61,015 nucleotides of DNA from an uncultured Sphingomonadales bacterium (GTDB lineage: Bacteria; Pseudomonadota; Alphaproteobacteria; Sphingomonadales; Sphingomonadaceae): NCBI GenBank assembly GCA_903821685.1, contig CAIJLW010000056.1, forward strand, positions 1-61,015. The letters are read 5' to 3'. Below are positions 17,343 to 25,396 of this stretch, piece by piece. Below the pieces are notes generated by a model that did no database searches, was not told the origin of the DNA, and worked only from the letters and a program-made list of their open reading frames with translations. Positions within the stretch are counted from its first letter, which is position 1; every line of letters begins with the position of its first letter. Made by a program: the position numbers and the translations under genes.

Positions 17343-17372
17343 ATATGGCCGGTATGTGCCGTGGACGGAAGA

Positions 17373-19154
17373 TCAGCCAAACGTAACCGCTTCCGCAGCA
17401 ATCATCCGCGCCTCGGGTTCCAGCCCCACCTGACGCAACGCCCGCACGATATGATATAGATGGAAAGCAGGAATTGATGACCAAGAAGCGGCCTGCATTC
17501 CAGCGATGGCCATCAACGCTACTGTTCCCTTTTCGCCGCGCTGGGCCGCTGCAGTGATGGCTTTCGACCATGCTGTCTGCCGCGATATGTTCACCTTGAG
17601 GTCGCCGCCAAATTCGGTCCGCGCATCGGCATCAATTCGGCCAAGGCCAGACAGTCCCGCTAACAGCAGCGCAGATTTATGGCCCTCGACGCTTTCGTCG
17701 TTGCTGTAGAATGCGTCGAGATTGCCATAATCCGCTGGCGCAACCCGCCCAGGCGCGCCCAAAGTGATCAGTGCCCAACCGAGCGATCCGTCCGGTACGA
17801 CGCTTACCCAGCGCGCGGCGGACCGATCAAGTCCAGCAGTCAGCATAGACGCAACCAAGCCATCAGCCTCTGCCTTATGGTCTGCATCAGGCGCAATCAA
17901 TGCCGCAGCCCGCGCGGTCATAACGAGCGCAGCGTGATAATCAGCGCCAGCGGCGGCAGCCGACCATAAGGATGTCATAGCCGCAACCTTCGCATCCGCG
18001 CCGGAGGCCGTGTAGGCATTGCCCAAGTTTTCTGCCTTTGTCCGCTCAGCATCAGGCGCGTCGGAATCTTCAAACACTTGCGCATAAAGATCAACCATAT
18101 CGCGGTTCGACAATATACCTAAAGCAGCAGCACCAGAGGCATATTTGACGCGGATCGTTGGCGTGAACATCGGCAATTGCGCGCGCCATCCGTCAACCTG
18201 CCGGCCAATTGTGCTAAAAAGCCTCTCGGGCGGTTCCAAACCGACAGCAGCGGACAGACCAAAGCGCCATGGGTTCATGCCCTCGACATTGTCCCATTCA
18301 ATCTTGACCGACCGTCGCCCGTTAATGCCCGCGCCAACGACTTTTTCCGCCAAAAGATAGTCAACGCCGCGGACCCAGCCTTGATAACGGCCCTGATTGA
18401 TAAAGGCGGTCGCGCTGCCTTGTTCGCCCGCTAATGACGCGCAAATGGCCCGTGACATTTTCCAGTTGCCATTATTGACCAGGCGCACGCCGCTCTCGCT
18501 TAGCGGGCAGAGGCCTGCCACATCGCCATTGGCAAGATAGGCTTGCATGGCAACTTCATGCAGCCGCTTTGTATAATTTCCACCATCAACTTGCTGAACG
18601 AGGTTACGCGCAACGACAGAATCCCCCATGCGCAAAAGCAACCAAGCACGCTCGGCTGTCCAGTCGGCACCGCTTACCCCTTCTGGCGTATTGGTTCGGC
18701 TCGCAAGCAACCGCCGCGCCATAATGGTTCCCCAACGCGAGGCAATCGGACCAGACGTACGTTCGACAACTTGCATCAGAAACGGCCCGCTCAGCGACCC
18801 GAAAGAGTCCGCGGGAAAGCCGCCAGATGCTTGGGAAATTATGCCAATATTGCTTAAAGACCGGCGCGCAGAAGGCGGGACATCATATCGGACGATCTGT
18901 ACTGGCGTTTCTTCGTCTGTCTCCGCATCAGCCTCAACATTAGGGTCGCCCACCGTTGTCGCTGCGCTTGGTGCAACTGTCCCAGGCGCCGCTGGCGTCG
19001 GTCGGCGGGCAGACGCGGGCGGCAGCGGTGCAGGGTCGCCAAATCCTTCAGGCAGCAAAGATTCCGGACCTTGCTGCCCTAAAGCTGGCAAGGAAATGAC
19101 CAGAAGAAGAGCACTCGCAACCAAGAGGCTGCTTTTTGATATCTTGTCAGTCAA
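17373..19154 (-). CDS. Large exported protein of unknown function
   Basis: About 593 residues, not recognised. The preferred start is a TTG at 19154, which gives a classical signal peptide (LTDKISKSSLLVASALLLVISLPALG, then QQ) with AGG upstream. In-frame ATG codons at 19232 and 19268 would put about 38 extra residues before it. After a Pro/Ala-rich linker (near 30-80), the rest is Ala-rich and alpha-helical in look, with repeated LLRMGDSVVARNLV-like and ALVMTARAAALIA-like segments that suggest helical repeats of TPR or similar type. It lies 30 bp upstream of xerD on the same strand and is divergent from aroK. Function unknown. Confidence 0.75.
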   Translation of the reverse strand: MTDKISKSSLLVASALLLVISLPALGQQGPESLLPEGFGDPAPLPPASARRPTPAAPGTVAPSAATTVGDPNVEADAETDEETPVQIVRYDVPPSARRSLSNIGIISQASGGFPADSFGSLSGPFLMQVVERTSGPIASRWGTIMARRLLASRTNTPEGVSGADWTAERAWLLLRMGDSVVARNLVQQVDGGNYTKRLHEVAMQAYLANGDVAGLCPLSESGVRLVNNGNWKMSRAICASLAGEQGSATAFINQGRYQGWVRGVDYLLAEKVVGAGINGRRSVKIEWDNVEGMNPWRFGLSAAVGLEPPERLFSTIGRQVDGWRAQLPMFTPTIRVKYASGAAALGILSNRDMVDLYAQVFEDSDAPDAERTKAENLGNAYTASGADAKVAAMTSLWSAAAAGADYHAALVMTARAAALIAPDADHKAEADGLVASMLTAGLDRSAARWVSVVPDGSLGWALITLGAPGRVAPADYGNLDAFYSNDESVEGHKSALLLAGLSGLGRIDADARTEFGGDLKVNISRQTAWSKAITAAAQRGEKGTVALMAIAGMQAASWSSIPAFHLYHIVRALRQVGLEPEARMIAAEAVTFG

Positions 19155-19371
19155 TGATGCGAACCTGATTCCATAGTTGCGAACTGCAATGTCGTTAGTT
19201 CTAATAGCATTGGCTGCGCAGGCCGCAACCATGCGGTGAGAATAGCAAGCCAAGGCCCCTAGCGGCAACAGTTACTATGCACCAAAATTCAATGTCGCGC
19301 GACAGCGCAGAAAATGTCCAATTAAGATTCTGTTTTTGCGATATAAAATAACAAAACGCCAAATTGCTTTC

Positions 19372-19394
19372 GGCTTAAGCCAAGCCACTATATA
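19372..19394 (+). promoter_or_regulatory. Palindrome and candidate -10 element upstream of aroK
   Basis: GGCTTAAGCC (19372-19381) is a perfect 10-bp palindrome. TATATA (19389-19394) could be a -10 element, with TTGCTT some 19 bp before it as a poor -35. If used, transcription would begin within a few bases of the aroK ATG at 19407, giving an almost leaderless message. Confidence 0.3.
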
Positions 19395-19406
19395 GGTCGC
19401 CGGGTC

Positions 19407-19970
19407 ATGGCGTTACATCACGAACCGCAAACTCAGAAAGGCGACATACGCGCCGCGTTCATTATTGACCGGCCAATCGTGCTTGTCGGAATGATGGGTG
19501 TTGGCAAAACCAGCATTGGTAAGCGACTTGCTGCACGCCTTGGCACAGACTTTGTCGATGCGGATGACGAAATTGAAAAGGCCGCGGGCCAGTCTATCGC
19601 CGAAATATTCGAAAAATATGGTGAGGATTATTTCCGCGATGGCGAACGCCGGGTAATTGCGCGGCTGATCGAGGAGAGCCCAAAAGTCATTGCGACTGGC
19701 GGTGGCGCATTCGTGAATGACTTTACCCGCGCATTGATATTGGAGCGCGCAACATCAATTTGGCTTGATGCCGATATCCAGATATTGGCCGACCGTGTAT
19801 CGCGACGAAACAACCGCCCGCTTTTAAAAGGCAAGGACCCCGTCACGGTCCTGACGGAACTTGGCAAAGTTCGAAACCCGCTTTATGCGGCGGCAAACTT
19901 CCACATTCGCAGCGACACATCACCGCATGCGCGGACGGTTGAGAATATTCTAAAGGCGCTTGCTGCATGA
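19407..19970 (+). CDS. aroK: Shikimate kinase AroK
   Basis: A 187-residue P-loop kinase that phosphorylates shikimate in aromatic amino acid synthesis. Walker A is GMMGVGKTS at about 28-36, followed by FVDADDEIEKAAGQSIAEIF (shikimate-binding Asp), the FRDGERRVI segment and TGGGAF. The lid region is RRNNRPLL. It has a roughly 20-residue N-terminal extension compared with E. coli AroK. No Shine-Dalgarno sequence is evident before the ATG. Its stop overlaps the aroB start in ATGA. Confidence 0.96.
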   Translation: MALHHEPQTQKGDIRAAFIIDRPIVLVGMMGVGKTSIGKRLAARLGTDFVDADDEIEKAAGQSIAEIFEKYGEDYFRDGERRVIARLIEESPKVIATGGGAFVNDFTRALILERATSIWLDADIQILADRVSRRNNRPLLKGKDPVTVLTELGKVRNPLYAAANFHIRSDTSPHARTVENILKALAA

Positions 19971-21067
19971 CCGTGATTTCCGTCGACCTTTCCAACGCAC
20001 CTTATGACATCCATGTGCGTGCAGGTTTGTTGGCGGATGCAGGGACGCATTTGATGCCCTTTGCCCGCGACAATCGCTTGCTCATAGTGACCGATGAAAA
20101 TGTCGCCCATGCGGTTTTGCCGATGTTGCGAGGCGCACTGACGGCGGTGGGAATGGATACGGCTGTTTTCACACTTCCGGCAGGCGAAGCCGGCAAAAGC
20201 TGGGAACAGTTGGAACGCCTGACCGATTGGCTGCTTGAACAGCATGTGGAACGCAGCGACCATATTGTCGCATTTGGTGGCGGCGTGGTCGGCGACATCA
20301 CGGGTTTTGCGGCACATATCGTCAAACGCGGCTGCGCTTTTGTCCAGATACCAACAACTTTGCTTGCGCAGGTCGACAGCAGCGTCGGCGGCAAAACTGC
20401 GATTAACAGCGCAGCAGGCAAAAACATGGTCGGTGCCTTTCATCAGCCCGCCTTGGTGCTTATTGATCCAGACCTGTTATCAACTTTGCCCACGCGGCAG
20501 CTCGCCGCCGGTTTTGCCGAGGTGGTGAAATATGGCTTAATCGATGACCTAGAGTTTTTCGATTATTGCGATGCACATCTCGAACGCTTTTTTGCAGGCG
20601 ACGCCGATGTGCGTGCGCAGGCCATCATTCGGTCGGTGCAGTCCAAGGCGCGGATCGTCGCTGCGGACGAGACCGAACGGACGGGCACGCGTGCCTTGCT
20701 CAATCTGGGGCACACTTTCGGCCATGCTTTGGAAGCTGACACAGGCTTTTCAGATAGACTGTTCCATGGCGAAGCGGTCGCGGCCGGCATGGCATTGGCG
20801 TTTCGCTACTCCGTCCGGCTGGGCCTTTGCCCCACAGAGGATGCACAGCGTGCCACAGGGCTTCTAAAACGGGCAGGCTTACCTACCAGCCTATCGGAGG
20901 CTGGCGTCACCGCTAATGGCGCCGCTCTGGTCGACTATATGCGGCACGACAAGAAAATGAGCGGGGGAACCCTTCCCTTCTTGCTCGCACGCGGGATCGG
21001 CCAAACATTCCTGTCCAAAGATGTCCATTTGGAAGACGTTGCCGCGTTCCTCGACAGCGAAGCTTAA
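19967..21067 (+). CDS. aroB: 3-dehydroquinate synthase AroB
   Basis: A 366-residue NAD- and zinc-dependent enzyme that cyclises DAHP to 3-dehydroquinate, the second step of the shikimate pathway. Signatures include VAFGGGVVGDITGFAA, FVQIPTTLLAQVDSSVGGKTAINS, the zinc-binding LNLGHTFGHALE, HGEAVAAGMALA, and late MRHDKKMSGG. It is translationally coupled to aroK, a pairing widespread in proteobacteria, and its end overlaps by 4 bp the convergent antiporter gene. Confidence 0.97.
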   Translation: MTVISVDLSNAPYDIHVRAGLLADAGTHLMPFARDNRLLIVTDENVAHAVLPMLRGALTAVGMDTAVFTLPAGEAGKSWEQLERLTDWLLEQHVERSDHIVAFGGGVVGDITGFAAHIVKRGCAFVQIPTTLLAQVDSSVGGKTAINSAAGKNMVGAFHQPALVLIDPDLLSTLPTRQLAAGFAEVVKYGLIDDLEFFDYCDAHLERFFAGDADVRAQAIIRSVQSKARIVAADETERTGTRALLNLGHTFGHALEADTGFSDRLFHGEAVAAGMALAFRYSVRLGLCPTEDAQRATGLLKRAGLPTSLSEAGVTANGAALVDYMRHDKKMSGGTLPFLLARGIGQTFLSKDVHLEDVAAFLDSEA

Positions 21068-22851
21068 TCCTGCGTAATTAGGAAATCGTCGGAATCATCG
21101 CCACCAAAACTGTGGCGGGTTCCGGCATGCATATCGCCACTATTAAATTGCGCCTTGAGCCGGCTTCGGTCGCGGCGTCGGAACTCCGCGATGATATCCA
21201 GGATAACCTCGCGATCAGTGCCAAAATATTTGAGCGCATCGGCAGACATGCGGATTGAGGATTCAAACACCTCGCGCATGATGCTGATGCCGTCATCTTC
21301 CATAAGCTTTAGCGCTTGCTCCCTGTCGAATGCACGCACGAACAACTTTGTCCGAGGGAATGTCTCGCGCACGGGTATTAGAGATTCTGCGGTCACATAA
21401 CGATCATCGATGCAGAAGAATATCGCCTGTGCGTCTTCTCCCCCCGCACGCTTAAGCAAGTCAACGCGCGTGCCATCGCCATAAAAAACCTTGAAACCAA
21501 AGTCGTTGCTGAGGTCAATGGTCTGCGGATTTATGTCAATCAACGTAACTGAGCGTCCCGCCGCCTGCATAATTTGCGATACTTGCTGTCCAAAACGGCC
21601 ATGGCCGACAATGATTACATTGGCTTGCGATGCCAGTGCGGGGTCATCAAGTTGCACATCTTCCTTGCCCGTACGTGCGGCAAGCTTACCCGCAATGATC
21701 ATCAGGAAAGGTGTCGTCGCCATCGAAAGGGTAACGACCGCCCCGAATAGGCTTCCCGCCTCTGGCTCGATCAGCAAAGCCTGCTGCGCTGCTGTGAACA
21801 AGACAAAGGCGAACTCACCGCCTTGGCTCAAAAGCATAGCCATGATGATGGACTGCTTACTCTTCAGGCCAAAAAACCGGCCCAATGCGAATATGACCGT
21901 TATCTTGACGGCGACGAGGGCGAGCGCAAGACTGGCTACAAACAAGGGCTGCGCGAGAATGACGTCTACATCAAGCAACATACCGACTGCGAGGAAGAAA
22001 AGCCCAAGCAAGATTGATCGAAACGGATCAATGTCCGCCTCAAGCTCATGCCGATACGGCGAATCCGCGAGCATCACGCCTGCAACAAACGCACCAAGCG
22101 CTGGCGATACGCCGATCGCCTGCATCACCGCAGCGCTGACGCATACCGTGAACAGGCCAGTGACGATAAACAATTCCCGTTCGGAAATCTTGCCGACCAG
22201 CCGCAACAATGGCGACAATAAATAACGCCCTGCCAGAACCAGCGCGACAATTGCGAGCACAGCGTACAGGGCCAGAGTCCACCCTTCGATGGCGCCCTCC
22301 AACGCTGGCGCACGCGACAAAGCGGCAACGATGGTGAGCATGGGCACAATCGAAATGTCTTGAAACAGCAAAATGGAGAAGCTCTTTTCGCCATAATCGG
22401 TCTTCATGCGTCCGCGCGACTGCAGCAATGGCAGCACCTGCGCTGTGGACGACAATGCGAGAGGCAGGCCAAGGACCAAGGCCGCTTCCCAGCTAAAGCT
22501 CGGCATGGCAAAATGCACCACGGCAAACATACCAAGCCCGCATAAAATGACCTGCAACGGCCCGAAAAGGAAAATATCACGCCGCAACAGCCACAGCCTG
22601 CTTGGGGACAATTCCAGTCCAACCAAGAACAAAAGCAAGATGATGCCGATTTCGGAATACGCCATTATCGTCTCGGGCGCGCCAATAAGGCCTAGTCCGT
22701 CTGGCCCAATCGCAATCCCCGCGACGAGATAACCAAGCACAGCGCCCAGCCCAAGGCGGCGAAAAAGCAACACGGCAATCAGTGCAGCGCCCAACAGCAC
22801 GACCCCGCCCAACATCACATCAGCGACGAGGTTGTGCGGGGCATCCGCCAT
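21064..22851 (-). CDS. Monovalent cation:proton antiporter, CPA2 family (KefB/KefC-like)
   Basis: A 595-residue inner-membrane antiporter. Residues 1 to about 385 hold a dozen hydrophobic helices of the Na+/H+ exchanger fold, with LFLVGLELSP and VLGLPLALSSTAQVLPLL in the usual places. A cytosolic RCK-N domain follows (VIIVGHGRFGQQVSQIMQAAGRSV, with dinucleotide-binding glycines). KefB/KefC export K+ in response to glutathione adducts; whether this member does is not shown by sequence. Its ATG overlaps the stop of the IscU-like gene by one base (TGATG), so the three genes cvpA, IscU-like and antiporter are coupled. Confidence 0.92.
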   Translation of the reverse strand: MADAPHNLVADVMLGGVVLLGAALIAVLLFRRLGLGAVLGYLVAGIAIGPDGLGLIGAPETIMAYSEIGIILLLFLVGLELSPSRLWLLRRDIFLFGPLQVILCGLGMFAVVHFAMPSFSWEAALVLGLPLALSSTAQVLPLLQSRGRMKTDYGEKSFSILLFQDISIVPMLTIVAALSRAPALEGAIEGWTLALYAVLAIVALVLAGRYLLSPLLRLVGKISERELFIVTGLFTVCVSAAVMQAIGVSPALGAFVAGVMLADSPYRHELEADIDPFRSILLGLFFLAVGMLLDVDVILAQPLFVASLALALVAVKITVIFALGRFFGLKSKQSIIMAMLLSQGGEFAFVLFTAAQQALLIEPEAGSLFGAVVTLSMATTPFLMIIAGKLAARTGKEDVQLDDPALASQANVIIVGHGRFGQQVSQIMQAAGRSVTLIDINPQTIDLSNDFGFKVFYGDGTRVDLLKRAGGEDAQAIFFCIDDRYVTAESLIPVRETFPRTKLFVRAFDREQALKLMEDDGISIMREVFESSIRMSADALKYFGTDREVILDIIAEFRRRDRSRLKAQFNSGDMHAGTRHSFGGDDSDDFLITQD

Positions 22852-23282
22852 CAGGTCTGCACATTCCGTGTTTTAGCCGCAGCAAGTATCGCGTCGTAAG
22901 GCAGCAATATTGCCGCGTGGCGCGATGGATAATCGCACGCCGCAGCAAGCAATGCGAGGTCAAGCCAGCGCGTCGGCATGGCGCCGACACGCTTTAGCGC
23001 CGACGCGACGCCGTCGCGTAAATCTGCAATCTCGGATATGTCCAAGCCAATCGCATTGTCTTGCAAGATAGCGGCCGAGGCCTGACCAAGCGCGCAGGCA
23101 TTCGCGCGCAAGGCAATTTGCGATATGCAACCCGCAGCGTCGGTAGTGACATCTGCCTGGATCCTGCTGCCGCACAAAGGCGATCGCACTTCCGCTGTAC
23201 CTTGCGGATCATCAAGGCGATGATTGGCGACCAAAGCCGTTGCCAACCTTAATATGTCACGGTTGTAGAGCGCCGAGTCCAT
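22851..23282 (-). CDS. IscU/NifU-N-like iron-sulfur scaffold homologue with missing ligands
   Basis: A 143-residue protein of the IscU/SufU fold. Cys37 (SPLCGSR) and Cys63 (NACALGQAS) match two of the three IscU cluster ligands. At the third position the protein has RHAAILLPYDA where IscU has HCSIL, so His122 is kept but the cysteine is Ala123. The conserved Asp after the first Cys is Ser39. Extra cysteines are Cys52 and Cys116. Such proteins are annotated as Fe-S scaffold proteins in alphaproteobacteria, but whether this one holds a cluster is uncertain. It sits between cvpA and the antiporter with 1-bp overlaps on both sides. Confidence 0.82.
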   Translation of the reverse strand: MDSALYNRDILRLATALVANHRLDDPQGTAEVRSPLCGSRIQADVTTDAAGCISQIALRANACALGQASAAILQDNAIGLDISEIADLRDGVASALKRVGAMPTRWLDLALLAAACDYPSRHAAILLPYDAILAAAKTRNVQT

Positions 23283-23806
23283 CAGTCCGCCGCCGTGGGA
23301 GAGGCTTCACGTGCGGCGCTTTGTTCGCGAACGAATTCCGACATGGCGTCTCCGCTGGCGTTGAGCAGCGGATAGGTCCGCGAAGTGGTCATCCACTCCG
23401 GTCGCTCCTCATCTGCGCCGTAAACCATGTCATAGCCCATCACAAACAGCAGGAATATCAACGTTGCTATGATCAGCCCCTTGAGCAGGCCAAATCCGAA
23501 GCCAAGCATCCGATCAATAGGACCAAGCAAAGACTTGCGCGACTTCGCCCCAAGCGAACGCGATATCCATTTGCCAAGCGCGTAAATCACAATAACAATC
23601 GCCAAAAAGGCTGCCACCGCTGCGCCCGAGCCAGAGCCCACGGTCTCAGTCAGAGCGGCTGTCGCGGGGGCATGAAACATACGGACAGCAGCGATAATCA
23701 ATACCCAGGCGATCATCGACAGCGCCTCTTGCACAAAGCCACGCAAGAAACCGAATATAGCCCCGCTGCCGAGCAGAAACAGAACAATAATATCAAGTGC
23801 CGCCAT
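23282..23806 (-). CDS. cvpA: CvpA family membrane protein
   Basis: A 174-residue protein opening MAALDIIVLFLLGSGAIFGFLRGFVQE, the hallmark of the CvpA family, with four hydrophobic segments in the first 135 residues and a polar, probably cytosolic tail. CvpA was named for colicin V production in E. coli; in other bacteria it affects envelope stability. A clear AGAGGA precedes the ATG. It heads the three-gene run with the IscU-like and antiporter genes, and lies 131 bp downstream of radA on the same strand, a common alphaproteobacterial order. Confidence 0.92.
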   Translation of the reverse strand: MAALDIIVLFLLGSGAIFGFLRGFVQEALSMIAWVLIIAAVRMFHAPATAALTETVGSGSGAAVAAFLAIVIVIYALGKWISRSLGAKSRKSLLGPIDRMLGFGFGLLKGLIIATLIFLLFVMGYDMVYGADEERPEWMTTSRTYPLLNASGDAMSEFVREQSAAREASPTAAD

Positions 23807-23937
23807 CTGTTCCTCTTGCCCATTTCGTTGAAACGCAATGTTTAGTGCTTGCGGATCGCTGTGTACTCCGATGCCCGAACAGACAACCGATTACACTGCT
23901 TTGCGACGCGCTGACTACCCTTGGGATGTGATTAGAT

Positions 23938-25302
23938 TTAGGGACGTCCCAGCATGTGGTCAACGAGATTGGCAAGCGTTCGGAACTCTTGCGTCGAAAT
24001 ACCCGCCTGACCTTTTACCGACGGCGGGACTAAAGCGCGGCTGAAGCCAAGCTTAGCAGATTCCTTTAACCGCAAGGCGCCATGCGCCACAGGACGAATT
24101 TCCCCGGACAAAGCAACTTCGCCGAACAAAACCGCGTCGGACGGCAGTGGCCTTTCGGCCAAGGCAGAGACCAATGCCGCGGCAACCGCAAGATCGGCGG
24201 CTGGGTCGGAAATGCGATATCCACCTGCGATGTTGAGATACACCTCGGCCGTTGAAAAGCTCAACCCGCACCGCGCCTCAAGCACCGCGAGGATCATCGC
24301 AAGCCGGCCACTGTCCCAGCCCACGACAGCGCGGCGGGGCGTCGCGCCGCTTGATAGCCGAACCGTCAGCGCCTGAATTTCCACGAGAACAGGGCGCGTC
24401 CCCTCTAACGCCGGAAATACCGTCGCGCCCGTAACCTGTTCGGCCCGGTCGGTCAGGAACAATGCGCTAGGATTGCCTACTTCCGTCAGGCCCTCTTCAA
24501 CCATCGCAAAGACGCCGATTTCGTCGGTCCCACCGAACCGGTTTTTGGAGGCGCGTAAGATACGATATTGATGGCTGCGTTCGCCCTCAAACGACAATAC
24601 TGTGTCGACCATATGTTCCAGCACGCGCGGTCCGGCAATCGTGCCGTCCTTGGTAACATGACCAACGAGCATCAACGCCGTGCCGCGTTCTTTGGCAAAG
24701 CGAATAAGTTCTTGTGCAGACGCACGCACTTGGCTGACCGTGCCGGGCGCGCCTTCAATCAAGTCGCTGTGCATGGTCTGAATGGAATCGATGACCAATA
24801 ATGCCGGCGGAGCGCCCTGTGCCATCGTCGTCAAAATGTCGCGCACCGAAGTTGCAGCCGCAAGCTGCACAGGCGCATCGCCAAGCCCGAGCCTGCGCGC
24901 ACGTAAGCGCACTTGATCAACCGCCTCTTCGCCAGAAATATACGCGACGGAAAGCCCGCGCCGCGCGAGATTGGCTGCGGCTTGCAACAATAACGTCGAT
25001 TTACCAATGCCTGGGTCGCCCCCCAACAGGGTTGCCGAACCCGGCACAAGGCCGCCACCGAGTGCGCGGTCAAATTCAGATATGCCTGTTGATGCCCGAT
25101 CGGGAAGTTTGATGTCCGAATTCAGCCCGGACAGTTCAACCGCACGCCCGCCCGAATGCAGATGATGCTTCAGTTCAAAAACAGTGGCGCTGGCCTCCTC
25201 AGCTAAAGTGTTCCATTCACCGCAATCGTCGCATTGCCCCTGCCACCGGTTGGACTCCGAACCGCATGCCTGACAGATATATTTGCGCTTTGCTTTTGCC
25301 AT
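23938..25302 (-). CDS. radA: DNA repair protein RadA (Sms)
   Basis: A 454-residue RecA-related helicase that promotes branch migration in recombination. The N-terminal zinc finger is CQACGSESNRWQGQCDDCGEWN (positions about 10-31, with CX2C pairs). Walker A is GGDPGIGKST, the RadA-specific KNRFG motif lies in RASKNRFGGTDEIG, and the C-terminal Lon-like domain follows (EVYLNIAGGYRI...DLAVAAALVSA). Length is standard. Confidence 0.97.
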   Translation of the reverse strand: MAKAKRKYICQACGSESNRWQGQCDDCGEWNTLAEEASATVFELKHHLHSGGRAVELSGLNSDIKLPDRASTGISEFDRALGGGLVPGSATLLGGDPGIGKSTLLLQAAANLARRGLSVAYISGEEAVDQVRLRARRLGLGDAPVQLAAATSVRDILTTMAQGAPPALLVIDSIQTMHSDLIEGAPGTVSQVRASAQELIRFAKERGTALMLVGHVTKDGTIAGPRVLEHMVDTVLSFEGERSHQYRILRASKNRFGGTDEIGVFAMVEEGLTEVGNPSALFLTDRAEQVTGATVFPALEGTRPVLVEIQALTVRLSSGATPRRAVVGWDSGRLAMILAVLEARCGLSFSTAEVYLNIAGGYRISDPAADLAVAAALVSALAERPLPSDAVLFGEVALSGEIRPVAHGALRLKESAKLGFSRALVPPSVKGQAGISTQEFRTLANLVDHMLGRP

Positions 25303-25396
25303 GCCCCTAAATTAACAGAACATATCAAGAACTCAAGGCATAATAGACAAATATTCGGTGCTTGCGCGTGGTCAGCCGGAATGCCACACCCTTGAT

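Noticed and set aside
21491-22225. 244-codon frame antisense to the CPA2 antiporter gene
   Set aside because: Shadow of a conserved membrane protein gene, with Ser/Thr/Arg-rich composition typical of antisense frames.
23240-23845. 201-codon frame antisense to cvpA
   Set aside because: CvpA is well supported; the antisense frame is basic, low in hydrophobic residues and lacks a ribosome binding site.
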